Source: Apiospora phragmitis (taxonomy: Eukaryota; Ascomycota; Sordariomycetes; Amphisphaeriales; Apiosporaceae). Taken from it: 64,000 nucleotides of DNA. A model generated the notes under the pieces. The model searched no databases and was not told where the DNA came from. It was given only the letters and a program-made list of their open reading frames with translations. A program made the translations under genes and the position numbers. Where the stretch lies: assembly GCA_038363925.1 (NCBI GenBank), contig JAQQWL010000011.1, positions 1,798,001 to 1,862,000 on the forward strand, read 5' to 3'. Positions within the stretch are counted from its first letter, which is position 1; each line of letters begins with the position of its first letter. Below are positions 34,695 through 45,343 of this stretch, one piece after another.

Positions 34695-36523
34695 GGCTGG
34701 TAGTTGGGCCTGAAGTTGTTAGACACCTAAAAGCAGAACAGAGCAGTTGAAGTGTGATGCGGTCTGGTAAACAGCCTCGTTAGACGGTTGTGGGCTGCAG
34801 AACGCTATGCGAATGTGCGTAATGGGTTGATAGATGTAAGAGAAGAGGATGAAGGTTGATTTTGTGTCTATGTTCAAGTAAAAAGGTCAGCTTCAAAATC
34901 CATTATGAAAAGGCTTGATTGTGGCCACACTGGCAATAATCAAAAATGAGAAGTGAAAAATGCAGGAGCGCCGGCGTTGAATAGGAAGAGGCAGGTCCCA
35001 CCGGGACAAATACAATAGGAGCTATAGATAAGTGCAAACACAGGTCACCTCAATGCTTGATATTAGCGATGAATAACTCGTTCGGTTTCCTATAGAGACT
35101 GCAGAAACACGAACACAAAGACTCGTCTGACATAACTTGTGTTGTTCTCTACCATCATGAGTGAGGATATAGGAGCAAGCTGCGCCAGGGGAACATCCGA
35201 GGCACGTTCGTCATCCGGTTGGGCAAGGGAGGCTTACCTCTACTTGGAGACCAAGTCGTCAAGCACAAAGTCTCCGTATGGTGTGCTGCTGTGATGGAAA
35301 GGATGACATGGCCTAGAGAATTGCCAAGTTTGAGAAATCAACTTATCCTCAATACCACACGCGATGCTGCCCTAAACACCAGAAGATCTACTCAGTTGTA
35401 ACGGCTGGTAGCAGCAAGCAGGTAAATAATTGGTACCAGAGGTGTCTGGTGAGAGCTGCAATGAGTAGTGACTTCTTTATGGATTGGCTGAGGCTTGTAG
35501 ATAGAATAGCGGCACCAGGTAGTTTGTGTTTGTTGCTGGGGAACAGAATACCGCTGGACTCCTCGATGTGTTCGGCAAGTCAGAATTGGAGAGGTAGTGG
35601 TCAATCAATGAGGGGAGTAGGTCAGCAGAGAATCACAAGTATGTTCTCAAACGTCTGTGAGCTTATAAACCGTATTGTTGTCGAGGTAGAGCAAGAGTTT
35701 TAGCACGGAGAAGGATTCTTCACGACATTCAAACAAAGAAAGGCGTCGGCGGTACGACGGTTAACTGTTTTGACCTCGTTCTGGCGTTAGGAGGTACTTT
35801 TTGATCCTGAAGGAAGAGAATATGATTGTTGGAGATATACTCATCATCAAGATAGCCTGTGATCATGCTGTAGAGGACACTTCATGAATAGAGTGCATAG
35901 CAAAGACTACACCATCGTCTGATCATCATAAACATCCTACCACGTGGGTATTGGCTTTCAAACAGTCGCTGCAATTGACTCATTCCGTTTGCTGTTGCCT
36001 TTCTCTGTATGTATCTTACAAGTATACTGCACAGTGAATATATGCACCTTGCTCTCTATGTTATATAAAAGTTATCGCAACATCCCACATTGCAGCTTGG
36101 ACTCAGTGCTAAACACATGCTTATCATCAATGCGTGCATATCAGATCTAAGATGTGCAAACGGACTACATATGATCCATCATCTATCCGCTGAACACTTA
36201 CTGGGAATATTGGTAGGAGTTTCCATGACTGCTCTTCAATCTACAAATCATGGCTTGGATAGTCCATGATGTACCCAACCAACTTCTAATCGCTCCAGGG
36301 AAAATGTACCTACAAGTAGATATTTATATGGGAAGATCAAAATGGCTTCTGTTTGCTCTTGGCCCCACGAACTTGTTATCAATAGGCGTACGCACGAACC
36401 AGACAGCATGGTATTAGAAAGCAACTGCGATCAGGCAGCTTTGAGCACAGAAGCAGAATATGTAGCGCCTTAACGCCACGGTGATATATTGGCCAGGGCC
36501 TTCCTAGCGATAATTCAAGTAAC
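34695..36523. other. Intergenic interval, unknown gene to NOP14 3' side
   Basis: About 1.8 kb. Short frames at 35219-35703 and 35944-36150 lack domains. Probable promoter for the 934-residue gene on the left. No RNA gene recognised. Confidence 0.5.
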
Positions 36524-39260
36524 CTATTTGGACCTCTTGGCAGCCTTCTTGCGGGCCTCCTTTTCGCGCGCATACGCATTGGACTCCCGGCCTTCCTCGC
36601 CCTGGATCTCCGCCACGAGCCTCTTGTACTTCTTCTCGTACGCCTCATCCTTGGCCTTCTTGACCCGCAGCTTCTCTCTGGCCATGAAGTTGGCATCCTT
36701 CCGGAGCTCGCGCATGGCTCCCTTGCGCTCGTTCTTGAACTCGGCGCGGAGTTTGGCAGCCTCGGCTCGCTCGCGGTCAGGATCGTAGTGCTTGTTGGGA
36801 TCAAACGTGTCCTCGAACTTGGGCATGTTGCTCTTAATCGCCAAGGGGCGGTGATGATGTAGTTCAAGAGGTTTACGTTGAATTTGGGCAAGCTTGAGCA
36901 TCTGCTCCATCCTCGTTTGCACTTTACGCATACGGTCTCTCAGGGCATCGGGGAAATGCGACCGGCACGGATTCGATGCTAAGTGCCCGAGGATTTGCTT
37001 GAATGGCTCAAAAGTCTCCAAGAAAGCTGGCTTGTCCGCCCATAGCGTTGCCGCGGCTTCCAGGACTTTAATTGTTGAATCAATGATGGCGATCTTGAAA
37101 GCGTTTTGGTCCTTGGCCGACCGTTCGGTTTCCACAACGTCGTAACAGGTCAGTTTACGAATTTGTACTGCCTGGGCATTGTTCACACGGAGGCCACCAG
37201 GTAACTCGTGGACAGGGAATGGGACGTTTTTCCGGGACTGAGGTGCCAATGCTAGGAGAGTGTTGAGGTTGAAGTTTATGAGCTCGGGCATGTATCTCTT
37301 GCTGCCCTGCTGGTATTGGAGGACCAAGATTGACAGGTAGACGCCTTTGGCAAGGTCTGACAGCTGCTTTGGCATCTTCTGCCCCAAGAACCGCGCAATC
37401 TCGAGCTGCGCAGGCGTTACCGCTTGGTGAAAGTGGTCCGAAGGCGGAAACACTGTCCCAATAGCCGTATAGATGATGAGGTCACCCAAATTAGGATCGA
37501 GCGGTCTCGTCTTTGCCAGGTCCTCGAGATGCGACCTGAATTTGCAAGCAACCTCGATCGGGTACGTCTTCGCTAACGAGTGGATATGTCGTATAAGCTG
37601 CTCAAAGACACTGAAAGGCGGCAGTTTTGGCTGCGAAGCCAAGTATGGTAAGTGGTGGATCAAGGCCAAAGTGAACTTGCCAAGCTTCGCCTTGTTTTGG
37701 GAGTCCAGTTGCGCGTGGAAGATTGTACGGATCCTCACAACCACGATATGCAGTTTCTCGACCGGTACGTTCTTGACAGCATCCAGGAGCTCCTGATGGG
37801 TTTCTGGGCAGGACGCATAAGAATATGGTACACCATCCGTATCGTTCTTAGAATCCGCATTTGAGCTCGTGCTGAACGCTGGGTCTTTCGTCTCAGTCTC
37901 GCCCAGTAGACCCTTTGTGAACTCATCATCGTCCTCGCCACCGTCGTCGGATTCGTCCTCGGCATCCTCTTCATCGAGTGAAAGCTCAGAGCCACTGGCT
38001 ACAAGGTTATCTTCGATGAAGAAGTCGTCCTCGTCGTCAAAGCCCAACTCCGTTGCTGTAGGTTGAAGTTTCGACTTTTTAGCGATACCACTGCCGAGAC
38101 CGAACTCATCCACCTCGTCCTCTTTCATCAGATCGACAGTGGCCTCCGCCTCTTCCTTCTCGCTCTCGCTCTCGCTGTCGCTCGCCTGCTCGCCTCGCAT
38201 GCGTTTTTGTCGCTTCTCCTCAAGCTTTTGCAACCTCTCAGAAGCTTCAGCAGCCTGCTCCTCATCCGTTTTGGTTCGCTCTGTCGGCTGCGCCCTTCGG
38301 TCATTAAGCATTTGCCTCACTCGTAAGTCGTACTCCTTTTCCATCTTCTTTCGCTCGGCGTCTTCAGCAGCCTTGTCGAGAGGCTCGTTATTTCGGGGAT
38401 CCTTGGTCTTGAACAAGAGGTTGCGTATATTATTGAGTTCCTTGTTGAGTTCCTCTCGAATATCCTCGTCCTCCTCTTTAGCCTCTTGCCGTGCAGCCTT
38501 GTGAGCTTTCGACTTGGCCATAATCTCGCTGTAGATCTCTTGCTTCGTCTTCTTCCTCTCCGGCTGGGCATCGTCGACATCGACATCTTCGCCCTCTGTA
38601 AGCGCCTTCCGCTTGAGGTAGGCTCTCCGCCCTTCACTATCTTCGTCTTCGTCGGAAAGGCCTTCCATGTCTTCCTGGAAGTCGTCCACCAAAGCAGGCC
38701 CATCGAGCGACAGCGTTTGACCTCCGTGTGTAAGATCGAATGATGCGCCGGGTTCGTCGTCTTCCAGATCGAACATGGAGCTCTTCTTGTGGCGCGACTG
38801 AGTCTCCCGCGCAAAACGCTCAAGCATGCGCTCTTCGGGGGCCAGCGTTGGGTCGTTCTCTCCGAAACGGCGATCGATAATTCCTCCTACCTTATTCTTT
38901 CGCTGTTCGTCGAATGTCAACGTTTTGCCGGCGTCTCTCTTCACTGGCAGTCTTGGCTTCAACTGGGCGGCCTTGGATTGCTTTGTTTGTTGGCCGGTTA
39001 CTTGTCACTTCGAACTTGGGTCCCCTGACGTTGTGTTTGAGGTCCTGTTTGCCTATTAGCCGAGAGAACTGCTGGATTGCCCAAGAAAAACGTACGAAGG
39101 GATTGAACTGTTCTCGGATGCCTTCCAGTGCAGCCCTCTTATCCATCCGTTTGACACCGGACTTAGAATCGCGCTTCTTGTCCTTCTTGGATTTTTGAGG
39201 GCCAATCAGGCCCTCTTTGTGCAAAGAGGCTTTAAGCCTCTTGAGCTGAGACCCGGCCAT
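36524..39260 (-). CDS. NOP14: Nop14 nucleolar 40S assembly factor (one frame break)
   Basis: Two exons: 39096-39260 and 36524-39044; 894 residues after one base correction. Nop14 is an SSU processome component needed for 18S rRNA maturation and 40S export. The start 'MAGSQLKRLKASLHKEGL', 'ALEGIREQFNPF', 'RGPKFEVTSNRPTN' and 'NKVGGIIDRRFGENDPTLAP' are family hallmarks, and the C-terminus is strongly basic and coiled ('RAEAAKLRAEFKNERKGAMR'). A long acidic region lies in the middle. The frame breaks in the T run 38923-38926 (AAAA on the coding strand): one base fewer joins 'ASEERRRQ' to 'TLTFDEQRKNKVGG'. The 51-nt intron is a multiple of three and has no stop, so its retention would add 17 residues. 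It is divergent from dUTPase. Confidence 0.92.
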
Positions 39261-39655
39261 CTTGAAGTCGGAGGTTGAAGTTGGGGCAGCAGTCCGTCGT
39301 TGGCCTGCTTCTCAACTGTACGTACAAAACTGGATGGAGTATTCTATTCAATGCATTGAACTTTTTTTGGTCTTATCTTATCGCAGATGCAGGTGGGGCA
39401 CAGCAGGGGTCATGGGTTGGGTCCAAGCTGGAATCTGGAAAACCACTTAAAGCTGCCAGGCTTGGCATCGACGTGTCTGGGGCACGACTGATATTGCAAC
39501 GGTGGAAAAGCACGATTGTATACTGAACGAAGAGGAATACCCTTTAGTAAATGAATTCTATTTAGTTCACATGTAGTAGAGAACATACAGCTGAACGATT
39601 GAGTAAATTGCTTCCCAATTAACGCTGCTTCAGAAACTCAATTGACCGTTGGAAG
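39261..39655. other. Divergent promoter region, NOP14 / dUTPase
   Basis: About 0.4 kb between the two starts, probably shared regulatory DNA. No canonical element beyond AT-rich patches near 39540-39620 is recognised. Confidence 0.5.
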
Positions 39656-40578
39656 ATGCCCCGCGTCTCGACGCGTCTCCTTGCCCAAAAGCAACAATCT
39701 GTGTTGACCGCCTTGACACGGATCGTTGTTACCCCTCCAGCCCACACTGTAGTGCCCTTTATCCCATTCTTCCTCCTCCCCGTGTCCTCGCCCTCCACCT
39801 CCATTTATACCCGTATAAGCAGCAACCAATTCCGACCCAAGACAAACCTCAGCAGTAGCAGCCGCAGAAACATGAGCACCGTCCCCAGCGCAACCTCACC
39901 TCCCACATCTCCCCCCGCGAAGCGAGTCAAGGTCACCACCACCGACGACGATAAGACCATTGCCACCACCATGTCCGCCGCCGCCCCCGAGACCAGCAAC
40001 AACGGCACCGCCGTGCCCACCCTCACCCAGGAACCTCCCCTGCTGATCAAGAAGCTCTCCGACAAAGCCAAGCTGCCCACGCGCGGCAGCGCCTTCTCCG
40101 CCGGCTACGACCTGTACGCCGCGAAGGCGACGACGATCCCCGCGCGCGGCAAGGCGCTCGTCGACACCGACATTTCCATCGCCGTGCCTGCCAATACGTG
40201 TACGCACTAACCCCCTAACCCCCTACCCCTTACCACCCTTTTGCTCTTTGTTTCTCTTTCTTTGTCTCTCTGTTGCCTTGTTTCACTAGCCCGCTAACTC
40301 AAACATCGAAAAAAACAGACGGCCGCATCGCCCCCCGCAGCGGCCTCGCCGCCAAGAACTTCATCGACACGGGCGCCGGCGTCATCGACGCCGACTACCG
40401 GGGCCAGGTCAAGGTGCTGCTCTTCAACCACGCCGACGCCGACTTCGCCGTGGCCGAGGGCGACCGCGTGGCCCAGCTCGTCATCGAGCGCATCTACACG
40501 CCCGAGGTCGTCGAGGTCGCCGAGCTCGAGGAGAGCGTGCGCGGCGCCGGGGGCTTCGGCAGCACGGGTGCGAACTAA
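39656..40578 (+). CDS. DUT1: Deoxyuridine triphosphatase (dUTPase)
   Basis: Two exons, 39656-40199 and 40319-40578; 267 residues. The enzyme hydrolyses dUTP to dUMP and PPi, keeping uracil out of DNA. All five motifs of the trimeric family are present: 'AGYDLYAA', 'PRSGLAAKN', '[17 protein letters not shown]', '[12 protein letters not shown]' and the C-terminal '[10 protein letters not shown]'. The first ATG gives a basic hydrophobic leader of about 72 residues ('[20 protein letters not shown]'), while a second in-frame ATG at 39872 ('[11 protein letters not shown]') in good context would give a leaderless form. This suggests mitochondrial and nuclear isoforms as in animals. The catalytic domain is very GC-rich. 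An ACGCGT lies between the two starts. Confidence 0.94.
39671..39676. promoter_or_regulatory. ACGCGT between the two dUTPase starts
   Basis: The MCB-type palindrome lies 15 bp into the long form's coding region and about 195 bp upstream of the second ATG. It could serve an S-phase promoter for the short form. As coding sequence may produce it by chance, support is weak. Confidence 0.25.
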
Positions 40579-41161
40579 AAAAAAATAAAGAGCTGCTCTC
40601 AACTCTTGTAGACCCCGGAAATAAGAGGATCGGGCACACACGCAATAAAGAAGCCCGGCAGCTGCTAGCTCTAGCTCTCAGAATTGGAGAAGTGCAACCA
40701 ATTCGCTTCCTCCCATAAGGGGGTTTGGGGCCATGTTCTCGATTGAGCTGAGCAATCGCTCTCGCCCCTGAGGCAAAGTATAACGACAACGGATGAGATT
40801 ACGATGCTAGCGTATAGAGCGCTGAAGCTTCTTTTAATTTAAGGAGAGTCCATAGGCCGGACATAAGCCTAGAGAACGACAGTAGAGGTCTAGAGTGTTA
40901 AAAAGATGGCATTGGTCTAATCCTCAGAAGGTGTAGACGGGGATGACGACTGAAGTCAGCAATGGCGCATAGGAGCTGGTTGATAAATCCAAAAGAGATA
41001 ATTAATCGCCAAAGTAAATGCAAAGAAAAAAAAGTACACCCAACTCTCCATGAATGCAACCGGTGTCTAACCCGCCGTAGTCTTGGTCTAGCCCCTCTGC
41101 CTTCTAGCACGCCTGTCCAATATGCAATGGTATCTATGCCATCCTTCCCTTGCACCTAGAA
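40579..41161. other. Convergent 3' interval
   Basis: About 0.6 kb between dUTPase and pyridoxal kinase ends, with probable 3' UTRs only. Confidence 0.6.
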
Positions 41162-42541
41162 CTACTCCAGTTTCACCGCACGGTACTCAATGGTTGGGCC
41201 CCGGAGGCACCCCCAGTTTCTAGCCAACCTCAGCTCCGCCGCTCTAGACTTGAGAAGATGCAACTTCTTGGCCCGCTCCTCCTCGCTTAGTCCCTCCTCG
41301 TTCGCCGGCCCCTCCACATGTTTCGCGTCCAACTCCGCTTGCATGGCATCGCATGTGCGGCTCAGCACCTCGTGCATACTCGCCAGTACCTTCTCTGCGG
41401 CTTTAGCGAGGGGAAGGTCCAGCGCGTCAACGTCATCATCGCTGAGCCAGCTGGCTTTGTCTTTCAAGCAAGACGAGGCAACGGCCTCGCGCATCCGGAC
41501 CACCATGAGCGCTGCAAACATGTCGCCTGTGCCGCTGAAGTAGGCGTCGAAAACGGGGAAGGTGATGCTGAACAGGCGCGACTTGCCAGTCGATGTGCGT
41601 GTGGAGCCGACCACGGACATAGTAGTGCACGAGGAAGCCGAGCTGTCTGGCGTGGCTTGTTGCGCACTCAGGGGTAGCGATACGGATGTGATAACAATAT
41701 GTGGAAGGTTGAATTTGGAGTGCAAGGTCTCGATGGCAGTACGAAGCGAGGCAAAATTGGTAATCTTGACTTCAGAGAGCAACCTAATATGGCTCAGGTT
41801 AGTAGGTGTTTATTGGATAAACATCAACAGCGACGGGGACGCGAACGACGTACTCGGCCTCAAACTGATTGGGCAATATCAGATCTGCGAGGTGAACCAG
41901 TCCCCTATACGCCGGCACCACGTCATCCGCGACGTATAGCTTCCCGTTGTCACCCATGACAGGATCGAGCACCCAGAAGAAACTCCCTGGCTTGGCCTGC
42001 GACTTCTCCTTTAGCTCCTTTGCGATGTTGCCCACAGCTTCAACGGCGGCGGCGCCGGGGACATATCCGGAAAGCATCATATCGAACCGGTCGAGGTACG
42101 ACTGTTTCAAACCGTCCCACAGATCCGTGATCTCCTGCGCCGTGACCCGGGTGCCCTTCCATTGTCTGTATCCGGTATGGTTGCCTTCGACGGGGAGACA
42201 AGGTTAGAGAGCTAGAGATACATGTGTTTGTGAGGGGTGCGAGGACGGTGGCGCGCTCACTGAATTGTACTGTGTTCAAAGCTGCAACGTCGCAGCCCAA
42301 CGACTGCAGGACGAAGACGGCGATCTTGTTTCCTACGTTACTATACAGATAGTCGGTCAGCAGGAGCTACGTGCGATTCTAGTGGGGAGTAGCAATGATC
42401 GAATGGAGGGACTCACCCGAGACAACCTTCGCGACGAGGTTAGCTACGACTCCGCGACGTTTGTGAGTGGACGAACTGTTTCCCTACATGACTTGCGACA
42501 GCCAGAACACTCGTCTGCGGCACCGGCGGTTCTGAAATCAT
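41162..42541 (-). CDS. Pyridoxal kinase
   Basis: Five exons inferred: 42488-42541, 42417-42426 (10 nt), 42261-42332, 41854-42184 and 41162-41783; 362 residues. The enzyme phosphorylates pyridoxal/pyridoxine with ATP in the vitamin B6 salvage pathway (yeast BUD16, mammalian PDXK). Motifs include 'VLAVASH' leading into 'VVSG', 'NKIAVFVLQSLGCDVAALNT', 'NHTGYRQWKG', 'WVLDPVMGDNGKLYV' and the anion-hole 'DAYFSGTGDMFAAL'. The second exon is only 10 nt. As the sequence stands, acceptor CGTAG (exon from 42332) keeps the frame but drops the conserved Tyr/Asn-Val-Gly before 'NKIAV'; acceptor TATAG (42340) would keep it if the microexon had one more G. The 3' end is intact. Confidence 0.85.
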
Positions 42542-43376
42542 TCTTTAAACTGTGAAGCAGCCGTCTTTACCAGTGTATCGTCTGACGTAGAGTAAAGTAT
42601 GGGTAGTCCTGAGCGTATAACCTGCGGCTATTTCTCCAAGATCCACGAGTGGTTTTCGTAGATGGAAGGCTCGAAATGTTCTTTAATTTGTCTCAAGTAA
42701 AAATTACAGATGGAAATATTGGGCAAGACCGTTTCAAGCCGTTATCAGCCCAGAACATGAAGGATGACTCGAAAATTCCCAATGGCTCCGGGTGACTTTC
42801 CGAGTATACCCCGCCATGCAAATGCCCCGCATTACTAACAACATCTGGGAGAGCAAGGGTTACGATATGTAGATCAAATCTCATAGCCATTACGAGCGCA
42901 TTTGCAACGGATGGAGATGAAATCCAATTAGGGATAACCTCATATCTAGCATGGTGTGTTTGGTCTTCAAATGCGCTGTACGTTGTGAGGTTGTGTTGGG
43001 TGGAATTGGTATGACATTATTCTGCATCGAGGTGCACATCTAACCTGTCCCAAGACAGCCTTGAGCCCCAGTCGTGCATTCCCCTGCATCATCGCTGCGA
43101 CCCAACCGCCAGGTTACTACATCATCCATCCTGCCGGAAAGCAGACCTGGGCATGCCGAGGGTTGGGGTGGCTAAGGTAGGTAATAATGTACCTAGACAA
43201 TGCCGTGGGCACACAAAAACTCCAAAATGTGAACCAATAGATCGTATGCCAACCAATGCTCTTCGTATTAGACTGCATTGGCAGCATGGGTTCAACAGTC
43301 TAACCTACGCCTTGTTGCCAACCAAATGGTATTATCTCATGATCCTCGTCACTAACTCTGGAACGCTTGTACTTCT
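42542..43376. other. Intergenic interval, PCNA 3' side to pyridoxal kinase promoter
   Basis: About 0.8 kb with no gene seen. Short open frames at 42693-42890 and 43153-43398 have no domain. Confidence 0.55.
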
Positions 43377-44316
43377 TTACTCCTCGTCACCAATCTAGAG
43401 AGATAGTTAGCAAAACAGTACGCAACACAGCACGAGAAGCTATAAAAGTGAAGTAGCTTACCTTGGGCGCAAGGTAGAATCGCAGGTGACCGCTGTTCTT
43501 GTCGTTGCTCAACAAGTACTCTACCAGCAGAGGAACCTCGCTAGAGAGGGAGATTCTGACCCGGTCGGAAAGGGGCTGGGCCTTGCAGAAGTTGACCAGG
43601 TACTTCAAGGAGAAGGTGAGAGTGACGGGCTCGGTCAGTTCGATGTCGACGTTTTGGTTCGGCTTATCGACGTTGCTATGCGATCGAAGTGTTACGGAAC
43701 CGTTGCCAATATCACCGTTTGCCGCGAACTTGATGCCGTCCTTGTTTGCCTCGATTGTTACTGTGGAGATTTACGCATCAGTACATGTGAAACCATGATC
43801 GTAGTGTCACCAGGGCATAGCCAGAAGGGGTTGAAAATGCTTACCGGACTCGGACATAGCCATCAGATCCGTGCAGATGCGCTTGAACTCAGCGCTGGGC
43901 ATCTGGATGGTTGCCGCGTACTCGGTCTCGGGAATACCGAGGTGCTCCTGGTCGATATCCATGAGCTTGAGGTCGTACTCGCTGATGCGGTCGGCCTCGA
44001 TGCTCTCGAGGAGCAGGTTGAGGGAGTCTGGGGCATCCTCGGCCTTGAGGGTCAGGACATCGTCGTTCTGGGCGGCGCGCAGGACCTTGGTCAGCGAGAC
44101 CAGGTTGACACCGAGAGCGATGTTGCGGTCGCATCGGTAAGGGCTGAAGGCGTCGGCCTTGAACATCATGGAGACGAGGGCGACGTGGGAATTGTCCATG
44201 GCCTGCAGCGCAATGCCGGAGTCATTGCAGTCGAAGTTGCAGTCCTGCACCAAGTCCTTGATGGCATCCACCACCTTCTTCAGCAGCATAGCCTGCTCGA
44301 GTCTGGCTTCCAGCAT
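43377..44316 (-). CDS. POL30: Proliferating cell nuclear antigen (PCNA)
   Basis: Three exons: 43845-44316, 43462-43760 and an 18-nt last exon 43377-43394 coding only 'IGDEE' and the stop; 262 residues. PCNA is the homotrimeric sliding clamp for DNA polymerases delta and epsilon. Visible are the start '[20 protein letters not shown]', the DNA-facing '[13 protein letters not shown]', the interdomain connector around '[13 protein letters not shown]', and the second domain with '[22 protein letters not shown]'. Lys164 in 'CKAQPLSD'-adjacent numbering cannot be fixed by eye, but the region is present. Two ACGCGT boxes lie about 235-260 bp upstream, fitting S-phase expression. No defect. Confidence 0.96.
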
Positions 44317-45343
44317 GATGGCGGTGATGTGAATGAATTAGGTATTCTATAGAGAGAAATAAAGAGGCCTTGCAATGCTGCAGGGCGAAACAGTGAAGTA
44401 GATGATGGGTATCAAGAAACGTCGCGTCAAATGCGGTGAGATTGTGTGGTTGATGTTGTTGGTGGTTGTGGCAGTTCAGAATTCGGTCTGGAAAATGAGT
44501 ATGTAGTAGGCAGACGATATTTCCCAAAGGTGGGCGGGATGCTGGGCCCGACGCGTCCAAAGTGGGCTTTTCACGCGTTGGATGCTTAATTGGCTGCCTG
44601 GCTTAGACGCGCTCGGTTGCCCTAAGGTACAAGTAGCCTCCATTTTCGCGTAAAGCACCCCCGGGCCTCGTTAGGCCACCTACGCTATTTCGATACCCCT
44701 GAGTTATTGGCTGCATGTACATGGCATCCATGTAAGCCCGCTGAAAGCATCCTCACTGCACAGCATCCCGACACTATCACCTATCGAAGAGCAAGTTACC
44801 TAACCTAATGGGTGAGTGCTAAAGCAACTAGAATCTCATACAAGAATCAACATGACCTAACGAACAGTCCTTCACCATCATCTGTTGTATCGAGAAGCCT
44901 CCGGGTTGTTTATTTGCATCTTTCATGCTTTTGAAACATTATAGTCTATCTGAGTATGTAATGGCTGGCTATAAGTATGTAGGTACTGTTGCATAGGACT
45001 TATATACAAAAAAGACATTATAAAATCAAACGATCGGATGAGTTTTTTTTTTCTTCGACCCAAAGCGAAGCATATCTTGCTTGCTCAAAATGCCCTGCCA
45101 GCGCCAGAAGTCATCAAGCAAAAGAGAATGAAAAGGGAAAAGAGAAAACAAGTCCGCCGTCGTACGAGGCTTGCAACAGTCTGCTGTCTAATCCAACTCC
45201 TTGATGCAGCCCGTATAGTAATCACAGGTCATAATGCGTTTCGTACGCCCTGAACAGTTCAGGGCGTGGTTAATATGTGGTCATGAAAAAAAGCACAACG
45301 AAAACATATTACCTCTCTCACGGAGTCACAGGAGGAGGCAATG
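44317..45343. other. Intergenic interval, PCNA promoter to vezatin-like 3' end
   Basis: About 1 kb. The left part is the PCNA promoter with MCB sites. The rest shows A-rich tracts near 45010-45060 and 45285-45300 and no supportable gene. Confidence 0.55.
44551..44578. promoter_or_regulatory. Two ACGCGT (MCB) sites upstream of PCNA
   Basis: ACGCGT occurs at 44551-44556 and 44573-44578, 22 bp apart (two helical turns), about 235-262 bp 5' of the PCNA ATG, with a third near match (GACGCGC) at about 44607. Paired MluI boxes are the classic binding sites of MBF at S-phase genes in yeasts; regulation here is inferred. Confidence 0.6.
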
